A stretch of 64,000 nucleotides of DNA from Hominenteromicrobium mulieris (GTDB lineage: Bacteria; Bacillota; Clostridia; Oscillospirales; Acutalibacteraceae): the NCBI GenBank assembly GCA_021029595.1, contig JAJJOY010000003.1, forward strand, positions 186,001 through 250,000, given 5' to 3'. A model generated the notes under the pieces. It did no database searches. It saw only the letters and a list, made by a program, of their open reading frames with translations, and was not told the origin of the DNA. Numbering within the stretch: position 1 is the stretch's first letter; every line of letters starts with the position of its first letter. Position numbers and translations under genes: made by a program. Of this stretch, positions 52,214-61,422 are shown piece by piece.

Positions 52214-52270
52214 GTTTTATACTTTTCCGAGATATACATAGGACGCTCGATGGTTTAAGGAGATGCACGC

Positions 52271-53836
52271 ATGGCATATAAGATCTGGCTTTTTCTGTGG
52301 TACTTTGTGCTTGCTTCCTTCTGCGGCTGGGTCGCAGAGGTGGGGTACATCGGCATGGTATACCGAAAATTCAAAAACCCCGGCATGCTGAACGGCCCGT
52401 ACTGCCCGCAGTACGGCCTGATGATTGCGCTGCCGTGGGCGGCATTGACGGCGCTGCATTGGCAGACGTCGTTTGTTGCCACGCTGTTTTTCTGCCTGAT
52501 TTCAAGCTTCCTTGTGGAATTCACGTTCGCGTGGCTGCTGCGCAAAACAACGCACATCCGCCTGCGTGATTACTCCAAATTCAAGTGGAATATCAAGGGC
52601 TACGTTTCCGTACCCGTTGCCACCGTGCGCGGCGTGTGCTTCTCGTTCATTGTGGTGTTCATCGTGCCGGTACTCACGTCACTTCTGCACTACGTCAACC
52701 GCACCGTCGGCTGGGTCATCCTCTATGCCGTCCTCGGCATCATGCTGCTCGACATCATCATCACGTCCATCACCGTGCAGCGCTTGAATCACCAGTTTAA
52801 ACGCTTATCCGAACTCGGAGACCGCGTGCGCGAGGCGAGAAACGCCCTCGGCAATGCCGTCACCGGCGGCGCCATCGGCGCAGCGGAGGCCATCGATGAC
52901 CTCGACCTGCAAAAGAAGCTTCAGGAAGCACAGAAGACCGCCGACGAAAACTACACGGCACTCCTCAACAAATCGAACTTCTTAAAGCGCCGCTTCATGA
53001 GCGCCTCGCCGGATATGACGAACGAGCAGTACGAAAAGGAATTAAAAGCGTACCGCATCACGACGGAAGATCGCAAAAAGCGCTCCGCCGAACGCTGGAA
53101 GCGCAATCGCTATGAATATGAAGCTACATTCGAAAACCCGGAAGACCGCCCGTTTGCGTTCGGCATGAACTTCACAAAACTCTTCTGGATCTTCTTCATC
53201 GGCTGCCTTGCCGGTTTTGTGCTTGAAGAATGCTGGGCGTTCTTCATCGCGCACCAGATTGAGTTGCGCGTCGGCCTTGTGTACGGCCCATTCCAGCCCA
53301 TTTACGGCGGCGGCGCAGCCATCATCACGCTGTGCCTGTATAAGCTCTACAAGCAGGACGACATCATCATTTTTGTTGCCAGCGGCATCATCGGTGCGGC
53401 ATTCGAGTATCTGTGCAGTTGGGGACAGGAGATGCTGTTCGGCACCGTTTCGTGGGATTACAGCGGCACGCCGTTCAACATTGACGGCCGCACAAACTTG
53501 ATGTTCGCGCTCATCTGGGGCACGCTCGGCCTTATCTGGATCAAAGAAATTTACCCCGCCATGTCGCGCATGATCGAAAAAATCCCGAAGCGCCCGGGCG
53601 CTATTCTCACCATTTTGCTCGTTGCGTTCATGCTGTTTGACGGGTTCATCTCCTGCGCCGCGCTGACCCGCGCCAACGAGCGCGCCGAGGGCATCCCCGC
53701 CACAAGCTCGTTCCAAATGTTCCTCGATAAGCACTTGGACGACAACTACCTCGCGCTCGTCTACCCGAACATGCAGAAGGTCAACGAAGACGGCACGAAA
53801 AGCGAACCGCTGAAAGACACGGTAAAGAACACGTAA
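52271..53836 (+). CDS. Duplicated CmpB-family membrane protein
   Basis: 521-aa protein annotated in relatives as a putative ABC transporter permease (CmpB family). It contains two copies of the family domain: FLWYFVLASFCGWVAEVGY with GMLNGPYCPQYG (residues 8-55) and LFWIFFIGCLAGFVLEECW with GLVYGPFQPIYGGG (about 303-350), each followed by three or four helices. Between them is a charged cytosolic segment (about 175-295) rich in Lys, Glu and Arg, probably coiled coil. Single-domain versions are more usual. Function unknown. AAGGAG precedes the ATG. Confidence 0.8.
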   Translation: MAYKIWLFLWYFVLASFCGWVAEVGYIGMVYRKFKNPGMLNGPYCPQYGLMIALPWAALTALHWQTSFVATLFFCLISSFLVEFTFAWLLRKTTHIRLRDYSKFKWNIKGYVSVPVATVRGVCFSFIVVFIVPVLTSLLHYVNRTVGWVILYAVLGIMLLDIIITSITVQRLNHQFKRLSELGDRVREARNALGNAVTGGAIGAAEAIDDLDLQKKLQEAQKTADENYTALLNKSNFLKRRFMSASPDMTNEQYEKELKAYRITTEDRKKRSAERWKRNRYEYEATFENPEDRPFAFGMNFTKLFWIFFIGCLAGFVLEECWAFFIAHQIELRVGLVYGPFQPIYGGGAAIITLCLYKLYKQDDIIIFVASGIIGAAFEYLCSWGQEMLFGTVSWDYSGTPFNIDGRTNLMFALIWGTLGLIWIKEIYPAMSRMIEKIPKRPGAILTILLVAFMLFDGFISCAALTRANERAEGIPATSSFQMFLDKHLDDNYLALVYPNMQKVNEDGTKSEPLKDTVKNT

Positions 53837-53892
53837 ACGCAATCCGTCCATACTGCGGCAAAGAAATTTGAAGCTGTTTCATCACGAATTAA

Positions 53893-53940
53893 AAGGAACC
53901 CACCGTATCGCTTTCACACATACGGTGGATTCCTTATTTT
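53893..53940 (+). terminator. Terminator of the CmpB-type gene
   Basis: 16-bp stem AAGGAACCCACCGTAT (53893-53908) with ATACGGTGGATTCCTT (53920-53935), one mismatch, then ATTTT. Confidence 0.8.
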
Positions 53941-53957
53941 ATCGTATTATTTTCGAT

Positions 53958-55451
53958 TCAGCGTACGCTTTCTACAAACGTTCTGAACGCTTTTCTGCCC
54001 TCTGCCGTGCATTTGTAAACGCCTGCGTTCTCCAGCACCTTTACAAACACCTTTCCCACTTCCTGCTGCAAGATGTGCTCGGCATTCGCTTCGTTCATTT
54101 CCGGGTGGTCGCGCTTCACCTGCGCTGCCCACTCCGCATGCTTTGCGATGCTCTCCATGCTTGAAACATCGCCGTTTTTCAGCATCACATCTTTCAGGGT
54201 CTTCAGCTCGTCTTTCAGTCTGGACGGCAAAACCGCGAGACCCATAACTTCAATGAGGCCGATGTTCTCTTTCTTGATGTGATGATATTCGTCGTGCGGG
54301 TGGTATACGCCGAGCGGATACTTTTCCGTCGTGATGTTGTTGCGCAACGCAAGGTCGAGCTCGTATACGCCGTCCACACAGCGCGCAATCGGCGTGATGG
54401 TGTTGTGCGGCTCGCCGTCCGTCTCCGCAAAAATGAACGCGTCCTCGTCCGTGTAGCTTCTCCACGCTTTCAATACGTGGTCGGCCGCGTCGATCAGGCG
54501 ATCCGGGTTTTTATGGCGCAAACGCAGAACGGAGACCGGCCAGTTCAATATGCCCGCTTCCACATCTTCAAAGCCGTGCAGCGTGCAGTGCTCCTCCATG
54601 TTCGCACGCGCCATCGCGAACGTATAGTGGCCGCCCTGATAGTGGTCGTGTGTCAAAATAGAACCGCCAACGATGGGCAAATCGGCATTAGAGCCGAGGA
54701 AATAGTGCGGAAACTGCTCCACAAAATCAAACAGCTTGCGGAACGTGCTCTTGTCAATCTGCATCGGCACATGCTCGCCGCAGAACACAATGCAGTGCTC
54801 ATTGTAGTACACATACGGAGAATACTGCAAAAACCAATCCGCATGGTTCACCGTGATCGGGATTGCGCGGTGGTTCTGTCTTGCCGGGTGGTTCATGCGG
54901 CCCGCATAACCGATATTCTCCTTGCACAGCATACAGGCAGGATAACCGGAAGCCTTCATTTTCTTTGCCGCAGCAATGGCCTTCGGATCTTTTTCCGGCT
55001 TTGAAAGGTTGATGGTAATATCAATCGCACCGAAACGCGGGTCGTTATACACCCACTTTAAATCGCGCGCCACACGGTCGCGGCGGATATAATTGCAGTC
55101 GCCGCAAAGCTTATAGAACCAGTCCGTCGCCTTTTCCGGGGATTCCTTGTAAAGTGCACGAAACGTGCGGTTCACATCGGACGGGCGCGGTGTCAAAAGG
55201 CCCATCAGTTTCGTGTCAAATAAATCGCGGGACGTCGCACCGTCCTCGATGATGCCGCGCTTTACGGCTTCGTCGCAAAGACCGTCCAGCAAAAGTGCCA
55301 GGTTTTCGCTCTGCTCCGCTTCCTCATCCGCGTAATCCTCTTCACAAAGCGCCTCCAATAAACGGTTGCGCGTGTAAATCGTGTCTTCCGCTTCGATGAG
55401 CCCCGTGCGCACGCCGTATTCGACAAGCGCCTTGATTTTTCCGAAAAGCAT
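53958..55451 (-). CDS. galT: UDP-glucose-hexose-1-phosphate uridylyltransferase
   Basis: 497-aa Firmicutes-type (class II) GalT of the Leloir pathway: swaps UMP between UDP-glucose and galactose-1-phosphate. Diagnostic pieces: PACMLCKENIGYAGRMNHPARQNHR and THDHYQGGHYTFA, which holds the uridylylated His region. Length is normal. galK and galE are not next to it, so it is an isolated galT. Confidence 0.94.
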   Translation of the reverse strand: MLFGKIKALVEYGVRTGLIEAEDTIYTRNRLLEALCEEDYADEEAEQSENLALLLDGLCDEAVKRGIIEDGATSRDLFDTKLMGLLTPRPSDVNRTFRALYKESPEKATDWFYKLCGDCNYIRRDRVARDLKWVYNDPRFGAIDITINLSKPEKDPKAIAAAKKMKASGYPACMLCKENIGYAGRMNHPARQNHRAIPITVNHADWFLQYSPYVYYNEHCIVFCGEHVPMQIDKSTFRKLFDFVEQFPHYFLGSNADLPIVGGSILTHDHYQGGHYTFAMARANMEEHCTLHGFEDVEAGILNWPVSVLRLRHKNPDRLIDAADHVLKAWRSYTDEDAFIFAETDGEPHNTITPIARCVDGVYELDLALRNNITTEKYPLGVYHPHDEYHHIKKENIGLIEVMGLAVLPSRLKDELKTLKDVMLKNGDVSSMESIAKHAEWAAQVKRDHPEMNEANAEHILQQEVGKVFVKVLENAGVYKCTAEGRKAFRTFVESVR

Positions 55452-55478
55452 ACTTTTTACCCCCGTATAGCTAAAAAT

Positions 55479-55913
55479 TCAGAAGGAGAGCGTAAAAATC
55501 AGCGCATCCTCTCTTGGTTCTGTATAAAAATTGCGGCGCACACCCGCTTCCGTAAAGCCGAGCGAACGGTACATCGCAATGGCCGGCAGGTTTGATGTCC
55601 GCACCTCCAGCGTGATGAAAACGCCGCCGTTTTCCCGCGCTTTTTCGATCAGCGCCGCCATGAGCGTTCTGCCCACATCGTGGCCGCGAAACTCCGGGAA
55701 CACCGCAATATTATCCACATAGCTTTCGCCGAGCACCGTGTGCATGCCGCCGTAGCCGAGCACCTCATCTTGCTGCATCGCCACCAAAAAGCACGCGGCA
55801 GGATTATCAATCTCCTCCGTCAGGCTTTTTTCGCTCCACGGTTCCGAAAAGCAAAGCTTTTCAAGCTCCGCAAGGCGCGAAACGTGCTCCGCCGTCATCG
55901 AAACAATCTGCAT
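55479..55913 (-). CDS. rimI: Ribosomal protein S18 alanine N-acetyltransferase
   Basis: 144-aa GNAT enzyme of the RimI type: FSEPWSEKSLTEEI near the N-terminus, VDNIAVFPEFRGHDVGRTLM as the acetyl-CoA loop, EVRTSNLPAIAMYRSLGF as the final motif. AAGGAG precedes the ATG. It usually sits with tsaB/tsaD; here it stands between galT and a phosphatase. Confidence 0.85.
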   Translation of the reverse strand: MQIVSMTAEHVSRLAELEKLCFSEPWSEKSLTEEIDNPAACFLVAMQQDEVLGYGGMHTVLGESYVDNIAVFPEFRGHDVGRTLMAALIEKARENGGVFITLEVRTSNLPAIAMYRSLGFTEAGVRRNFYTEPREDALIFTLSF

Positions 55914-55922
55914 AAACGCTCC

Positions 55923-56345
55923 TTAAAAACCGAGATGCTGCTCAAACGTCTGCAATTCCTCGCAGATCTTGTCGCGGCACTTGCGGTAGGTATTTAGGTC
56001 CCCGCCGTAGGGATCGTCAATGTAATGCGGCACGTAAATCTTCTCCGCCGGCACACCCGCCTGCATCAAAATGTACGCATGGGTTTTCGACATCGTGAAA
56101 TAAACGTCCCACACATCGATTTCTTCCGGCGTAAAGCGGCGCGCAATGTGACCGCTAATGTCCACGCCGATCTCTTTGCAGACCAGCACCGCATTTTCAC
56201 TGGGGTGCTGCCCGTCCAGCGCGGAAAGGCCGGCGCTTTGGCACATGATATTCTCAAAGCCGCGCTGCTCCATTTCGTGGCGGAAAATGCCCTCCGCCAT
56301 TGGGCTTCTGCACGTGTTTCCGGTGCAGACAAACAAAATTTTCAT
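55923..56345 (-). CDS. Low-molecular-weight protein phosphatase
   Basis: 140-aa LMW phosphatase (protein-arginine or protein-tyrosine type). P-loop VCTGNTCRSPMAEG holds the nucleophile Cys and Arg; the general-acid Asp is in DDPYGGDL near the C-terminus. The Thr after the P-loop Cys-Thr-Gly-Asn-Thr pattern is typical of YwlE-like arginine phosphatases, which favours that activity. No ribosome site is visible; a TATAAT only 4 bases before the ATG suggests a leaderless message. Confidence 0.88.
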   Translation of the reverse strand: MKILFVCTGNTCRSPMAEGIFRHEMEQRGFENIMCQSAGLSALDGQHPSENAVLVCKEIGVDISGHIARRFTPEEIDVWDVYFTMSKTHAYILMQAGVPAEKIYVPHYIDDPYGGDLNTYRKCRDKICEELQTFEQHLGF

Positions 56346-56546
56346 CTTTATTATAAACCTCGAATACTTCTATAATCGGTCGTATTTCGTCTTCCAAAAT
56401 GAAAACGCTCCCGAACGACCGCTACCTATCATAGCACAGTTCGGGAGAGAATTCTACTAAGTATTCTTTAATTTTCAATGAATGACAACAAAACAACAAT
56501 AATAAACAACATTGTGCCGCACAAAGCTGCTGAAAGGCGCACCCGC

Positions 56547-57362
56547 CTACTTCTTCCTGTAAACCAGAAAGTCAAATTTAATCTCGGTCTCGAGCACATC
56601 GAGCGCGCGCAGACGCTCTCCGCCCTCTACGTCCGTCTTCCAGTAGTACGGCGTCATGGAGAACAGCGCTTCAATGCTCTCCTGCCCGTTCACCGTGATA
56701 AACTTTTGCACACACGCACGGCCGAGGTATTCAAACCCGTCGTAGGCCGTGTCGTGCTCTTCGTTCTCATACGGCTCTTTGTATAAAACCTCTTTCATGC
56801 CGTACAGATGTCGCGCACCCGGCACCGCAAGGATCATCACGCCGCCCGGCTTCAGTACCCTAAAAAACTCCTCCGGCACAATAGGCGCAAAAACGTCCGT
56901 CAGCACATCTGCACTGTTTTCCGCACACGGCAAGTGAAATAAACTCGCCACCGCGAAATCGATGCCCTTATATTTGCCCGCAGCCGCTTTCACCGCGAAT
57001 TTCGAGATGTCCACGCCGGAAACCGAACCGTTTTTCGCTTTGGCTTTTTCATATAAAGCCGAAGTGTAAAAGCCCTCGCCGCAGCCTGCGTCCAAAACAA
57101 CGCCGTTCTCGGGCAGATATTTGTCCGTCAGCTCCGCCAGTTTGTCACGGAACGCATCGTAGTAGCCGCCGCTCAAAAACACGCGGCGCGCGTCCACCAT
57201 CTGCTTTGTGTCGCCGGGAATCTTCGCGTGCATCTGCTTTACGGGCAGAAGATGCACATACCCCTGGCGCGCAATATCATAAGAATGTCCGTTTGCGCAG
57301 CGCAGCGCGCGGTCTTCTCTTTCCAACGCGCTGCCGCATGCGGGACAGCAAAATATCATCAT
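56547..57362 (-). CDS. 23S rRNA (guanine-N1) methyltransferase RlmA-like
   Basis: 271-aa SAM-dependent methyltransferase of the RlmA type. N-terminal zinc finger CCPACGSALE...LRCANGHSYD, followed by KQMHAKIPGDTKQMV, SAM motif VVLDAGCGEGFYTSAL, and DVFAPIVPEEFFRVLKPGG. RlmA enzymes methylate G745/G748 in 23S helix 35, which can change macrolide and tuberactinomycin response. Starts 6 bases after the polA stop and is likely co-transcribed with it. Confidence 0.88.
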   Translation of the reverse strand: MMIFCCPACGSALEREDRALRCANGHSYDIARQGYVHLLPVKQMHAKIPGDTKQMVDARRVFLSGGYYDAFRDKLAELTDKYLPENGVVLDAGCGEGFYTSALYEKAKAKNGSVSGVDISKFAVKAAAGKYKGIDFAVASLFHLPCAENSADVLTDVFAPIVPEEFFRVLKPGGVMILAVPGARHLYGMKEVLYKEPYENEEHDTAYDGFEYLGRACVQKFITVNGQESIEALFSMTPYYWKTDVEGGERLRALDVLETEIKFDFLVYRKK

Positions 57363-57368
57363 AAACCC

Positions 57369-59963
57369 TTAGCCCTTCGCCTGATACCAGCTCTTACCGC
57401 TTCCGGCCTCTGCCAGCATCGGCACGCTCAGCTGCACCGCGTTTGCCATTTCTTCTTCCAGAATTTTCTTCACCGTGTCGCTTTCCGCTTCCGGGCACTC
57501 CACAATGAGTTCGTCATGCACCTGCAAAATCAGTTTTGCATCGAGCTTTTCGGCTTTCAAACGGTTGCGCACGTGCACCATCGCAATCTTGATGATGTCC
57601 GCCGCCGTGCCCTGAATCGGCATGTTGCGTGCCACACGTTCACCGAACGCACGCATGTTGAAATTGGAGCTTGCAAGCTCCGGCAGATAGCGTCTGCGGC
57701 CGAACAGCGTCTCCACATAGCCGTTTTTCTTCGCTTCCTCCACCACGCGTTCCATATAGTCTGCAACGCCCTTATAATTGCGCAGGTAATCGTGAATGTA
57801 GTCCTCGGCCTCACGGCGGGAAACACCGATGTCCTTTGAAAGCGAGAACGCACCGATGCCGTACACAATGCCGAAATTGACCGCTTTCGCGCGGCTGCGC
57901 ATCTGCGGGGTCACAAGGTCTTCGGGCATATCGAACACACGCGCCGCCGTCATGGTGTGGATGTCGCGCCCAAGGCGGAAGTCCTCCTGCATCTGCGTGT
58001 CGTTTGCCACGTGCGCCAATACGCGCAGTTCAATCTGCGAATAGTCGGCGTCCACAAGCACATTTCCCTCTTTTGCGATGAAGAACCGGCGGAATTCACG
58101 CCCAAGCGGCGTGCGCACCGGGATGTTCTGCAAATTCGGCTCAGTCGAGGAAATACGCCCCGTGCGCGTTTCAGTCTGGTTGAAGCTCGAGTGAATGCGC
58201 CCGTCCGCCGTGATGGCTTTCAGCAAGCCCTCGCAGTACGTGGAACGCAGCTTCGTCAGCGTGCGGTAGCGCAAAACCTTATCGACCGCCGGGTGCACAC
58301 CGCGCAGACCCTCCAGCACATCTGCGTTTGTGGAGTATCCCTTTTTCGTCTTTTTGCCGTGCGGCAGTCCGAGCTTTACGAACAGCGCTTCGCCCAGCTG
58401 CACCGGGGAGTTGATGTTGAATTCGTACCCCACGTCTTCATAAATTTCTTTCTGCAATGCGTCCACCTGCTCAGAAAGCACCTCGCCGTAGGTTTTTATG
58501 GCCTCGCGGTCAACAAGGAAGCCGCTTTCCTCCATCTCGCCCAAAACCAAAGCAAGCGGAATTTCAATGTTCTCCAATAATTCGTGCTGGCCGTTTTCGT
58601 CGATGCCCTTTTGCAGCGCCGCACAAACAGCGGGCAGCACAGCCGCCGCCTGCACGTTCGCGTCCTCATATGCGGGCACGGCAATGCCGTATTCCGCCGC
58701 CAAACGCAGCACACCGTAATCGGAGCCCGAGGGGTTCAAAAGATACGCCGCAAGCTCCGTGTCCATCACAGCGTTTTCAAGGGAAGTCCTCAAATGCAGC
58801 GCCGTGCGGTGCAGCTTTTTCAACGCAAACGTGTACTTTTTCGTCACCTTACTGCCGAGGAACGCCTTCAAAAACGCGTCGTCCGCATCCACGACCGCAA
58901 TCGCCGGCTTGCCCGCGTCGAACTTACCGTTAAACACAAGCTGCTTTAATTCGTCGTTTTCAAACACCGGCACAAAGTACGCCGCCCCCTCGTCCTCACA
59001 CCGGCCGAGCACCGCTGCGCCGTCTTTATAATTCTTCACGGGCAGCAAAGCCGTTTCTTCGGCCTGTGCGCTGTTCGCCGTCGGCGCCGCGCCGGGGGTC
59101 AGGTGCAGGCGTTCCATCAGCTTAAAGAGCTCCAGCCGCGTCATGAGCTGCGCCGCAGCTGCGGGGTCGCCCTCGCCGGGAATATAATGCGCAAGCTCCG
59201 TATCAATCGGCGCATTACGGCGGATGGTACCGAGGTCGTAGCTCAAAAACGCGTTGTCTTTGGAATTGATCAGCTTCGTTCTCATGCCGGACTTGATGTC
59301 CAGCTCATCTAAATTGTCGTAAATATACTGCAAAGAGCCGAACTTGCGGATCAGCTCGCCCGCACCCTTTTCGCCGATGCCCGCAACGCCCGGAATATTA
59401 TCCGAGGTATCGCCCTGAATGGCCTTGATGTCGATGAGCTGCTTCGGTTCCACGCCGTACGTCTCTTTGATATACGCCTCATCACACAGCGTCACGGCAG
59501 ACTGACCGAATTTCGTCGTTGCAAGGCGCACCGTCGTTTTCGGCGAGACAAGCTGCAGGCTGTCCCGGTCGCCGGTCGCAATCATGCACGTATTGTCCGT
59601 GTTTTCGCACGTTTCCGCAAACGTGCCGAGAATATCGTCTGCTTCCCAGCCCTCGCACGTCACGATTTTATAGCCGAGGTCGCCGAGCAGTTCCTTTAAG
59701 ACCGGCATCTGCGCCGCAAGCTCCGGCGGCATGCCCTTGCGCTGCGCCTTATAACCCGCATAGGCCTTGTGGCGGAATGTCGGCGCTTTCATATCGAACG
59801 CGATGGCCACCGCGTCCGGCTCCGTTTCGTCCTTCACTTTTTCCAGAATGTTCAAAAAACCGACAATACCGTTTGTAAACTCGCCGCTTTTCGTTGTCAG
59901 CAGCTTAATGCCGTAAAACGCGCGGTTTAAAATGCTGTTGCCGTCCAGTACCAAAAGCTTCAC
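57369..59963 (-). CDS. polA: DNA polymerase I
   Basis: 864-aa Pol I. Residues 1-290: 5'-3' exonuclease (LLVLDGNSILNRAFYG; DDILGTFAE; GVAGIGEKGA). Residues about 300-480: exonuclease-fold domain lacking the Asp-X-Glu active-site pattern, so probably no proofreading, as in many Firmicutes. Residues 490-864: polymerase with motif A DYSQIELRVLAH, motif B RSRAKAVNFGIVYG and motif C LQVHDELIVE. Starts with GTG at 59963 after AAAGGAAG. Confidence 0.97.
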   Translation of the reverse strand: MKLLVLDGNSILNRAFYGIKLLTTKSGEFTNGIVGFLNILEKVKDETEPDAVAIAFDMKAPTFRHKAYAGYKAQRKGMPPELAAQMPVLKELLGDLGYKIVTCEGWEADDILGTFAETCENTDNTCMIATGDRDSLQLVSPKTTVRLATTKFGQSAVTLCDEAYIKETYGVEPKQLIDIKAIQGDTSDNIPGVAGIGEKGAGELIRKFGSLQYIYDNLDELDIKSGMRTKLINSKDNAFLSYDLGTIRRNAPIDTELAHYIPGEGDPAAAAQLMTRLELFKLMERLHLTPGAAPTANSAQAEETALLPVKNYKDGAAVLGRCEDEGAAYFVPVFENDELKQLVFNGKFDAGKPAIAVVDADDAFLKAFLGSKVTKKYTFALKKLHRTALHLRTSLENAVMDTELAAYLLNPSGSDYGVLRLAAEYGIAVPAYEDANVQAAAVLPAVCAALQKGIDENGQHELLENIEIPLALVLGEMEESGFLVDREAIKTYGEVLSEQVDALQKEIYEDVGYEFNINSPVQLGEALFVKLGLPHGKKTKKGYSTNADVLEGLRGVHPAVDKVLRYRTLTKLRSTYCEGLLKAITADGRIHSSFNQTETRTGRISSTEPNLQNIPVRTPLGREFRRFFIAKEGNVLVDADYSQIELRVLAHVANDTQMQEDFRLGRDIHTMTAARVFDMPEDLVTPQMRSRAKAVNFGIVYGIGAFSLSKDIGVSRREAEDYIHDYLRNYKGVADYMERVVEEAKKNGYVETLFGRRRYLPELASSNFNMRAFGERVARNMPIQGTAADIIKIAMVHVRNRLKAEKLDAKLILQVHDELIVECPEAESDTVKKILEEEMANAVQLSVPMLAEAGSGKSWYQAKG

Positions 59964-59980
59964 GCTGATCTTCCTTTCCG

Positions 59981-60967
59981 TTACGGGTCAAAAGACACGT
60001 CTTTGTTTTCTATATACACTTTCTCAAGCAATTTATCGAGGTCGCTGAGCGTTTCCAGCTCGCCCGCCATGCGCCGGAATTCCGCCGCACCGCGCAGACC
60101 GTGCATGTACCACGCCACATGCTTTCTCGCTTCGCGCATGCCGCGCCCTTCTCCCTTTGCGGCGCACAGCGCATCTATATGCTTTTTAATGACCACAATG
60201 CGCTCCGCAAGCGTCGGTGGCGGCATAATACGCAGACCGCTGCTGAAATAGCCGTTGATCTCCCTGAAGATCCATGGATTGCCGAGCGCCCCGCGCCCGA
60301 TCATCACCATGTCGCACCCGGTCTCGTTCATCATGCGCACGGCATCCTGCACACATTTTACGTCGCCGTTGCCGATGACGGGCACCTTTACGGCTTCCTT
60401 CACCTGACGGATAATATCCCAGTCTGCCGGCGGCTCATACATCTGTGTGCGCGTTCTGCCGTGCACGCAAATGGCGTCCACGCCCGCATCTTCGCAATAT
60501 TTTGCGACCTCCACCGCGTTCACGCTGTTTTCGTCCCAGCCCTTACGAATTTTCACCGTCACGGGCAGGTCGACCGCATTTTTCACGGCACGGACAATGT
60601 CCCCGCACAGCGGCGGCTTTTTCATTAGGGCGCTGCCGCAGTTATTGCCCGCAATTTTCGGCACAGGGCAACCCATATTGATATCAATAACATCCGGCCC
60701 GGCCGCTGCGGCGCGCTTTGCGGCAGATGCAAAGATGAGCGGGTCGTCGCCGAACATCTGGATCGCGACGGGGTGTTCCTTTTCGCCGAGCGTGATAAGC
60801 TCCTGCGTTTTTTTATAGTTATACTGCAGCGCTCTCGTCGAGACCATTTCCGTCACGCAGTACGCTGCGCCGAACGAGCAGCAAAGCTCGCGGAACGGCC
60901 GGTCGGTCGCGCCCGCCATCGGAGCCAGCGCCGCCACACCGTTCAAAGTCAGATTTCCGATTTTCAT
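59981..60967 (-). CDS. dus: tRNA-dihydrouridine synthase
   Basis: 328-aa FMN-dependent Dus (DusB-like) that reduces uridine to dihydrouridine in tRNA. N-terminal LAPMAGATDRPFRELC, catalytic Cys in INMGCPVPKI, FMN-phosphate motif MIGRGALGNPWIF. AGAAGG precedes the ATG. 17 bases before polA on the same strand, probably one operon dus-polA-rlmA. Confidence 0.93.
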   Translation of the reverse strand: MKIGNLTLNGVAALAPMAGATDRPFRELCCSFGAAYCVTEMVSTRALQYNYKKTQELITLGEKEHPVAIQMFGDDPLIFASAAKRAAAAGPDVIDINMGCPVPKIAGNNCGSALMKKPPLCGDIVRAVKNAVDLPVTVKIRKGWDENSVNAVEVAKYCEDAGVDAICVHGRTRTQMYEPPADWDIIRQVKEAVKVPVIGNGDVKCVQDAVRMMNETGCDMVMIGRGALGNPWIFREINGYFSSGLRIMPPPTLAERIVVIKKHIDALCAAKGEGRGMREARKHVAWYMHGLRGAAEFRRMAGELETLSDLDKLLEKVYIENKDVSFDP

Positions 60968-61122
60968 TTTTATATCCTTCTGATTTTTCTGTATTTTTAA
61001 TTTTACTTATATTATAATACCGAACTGCCCCGCACATTTCAATAAAAATTCCTTAAAAATTAGAATTTGCCTTTAATCTACCCTTTATTTGTGTTATACT
61101 GGGCTTAAATATAGATGCGGGA

Positions 61123-61375
61123 ATCTCTCTTTTAAAAAGGCATTACACGCCTTTCGGGAGACCCCCTAATTGGGTCTCCCGCGCAAAAACAGTCCACCGG
61201 ACTGTTTGATAGCAATGCGAAGCATTGGTTTCTCCCAGTCCTGATTTTTGGGAGGCAAAAAGTTTTCGTCGTCTGCGGACGACGACTCTGGGCTTCACCC
61301 CGAGACCCCACGACCGAACCGCAGGTTCGGTTTGACCTTCATTTGAAAAAAGGTCGATCAAAAACTTTTAACCAC
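61123..61375. repeat. Multi-hairpin intergenic element
   Basis: Within the 455-base gap before the YfhO gene are five perfect short hairpins in a row: CGGGAGACCC (61155/61172), AACAGTCC (61188/61199), CAATGC (61213/61222), GTCGTC (61268/61278) and CCGAACC (61314/61324). The segment ends with GGTCGATCAAAAACTTTT, a phrase I recognise from dispersed intergenic repeats of Oscillospiraceae genomes. It is probably a copy of such a repeat, or a structured leader. No gene is seen in 60968-61422. Confidence 0.55.
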
Positions 61376-61422
61376 GCTTACAAGAAACCTCATTCTAAAT
61401 TCACATACAGGAGGACATTCAC

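Noticed and set aside
61143-61361. 72-codon minus-strand frame in the multi-hairpin element
   Set aside because: It runs straight through the hairpins of the repeat and has no ribosome site; a spurious frame.
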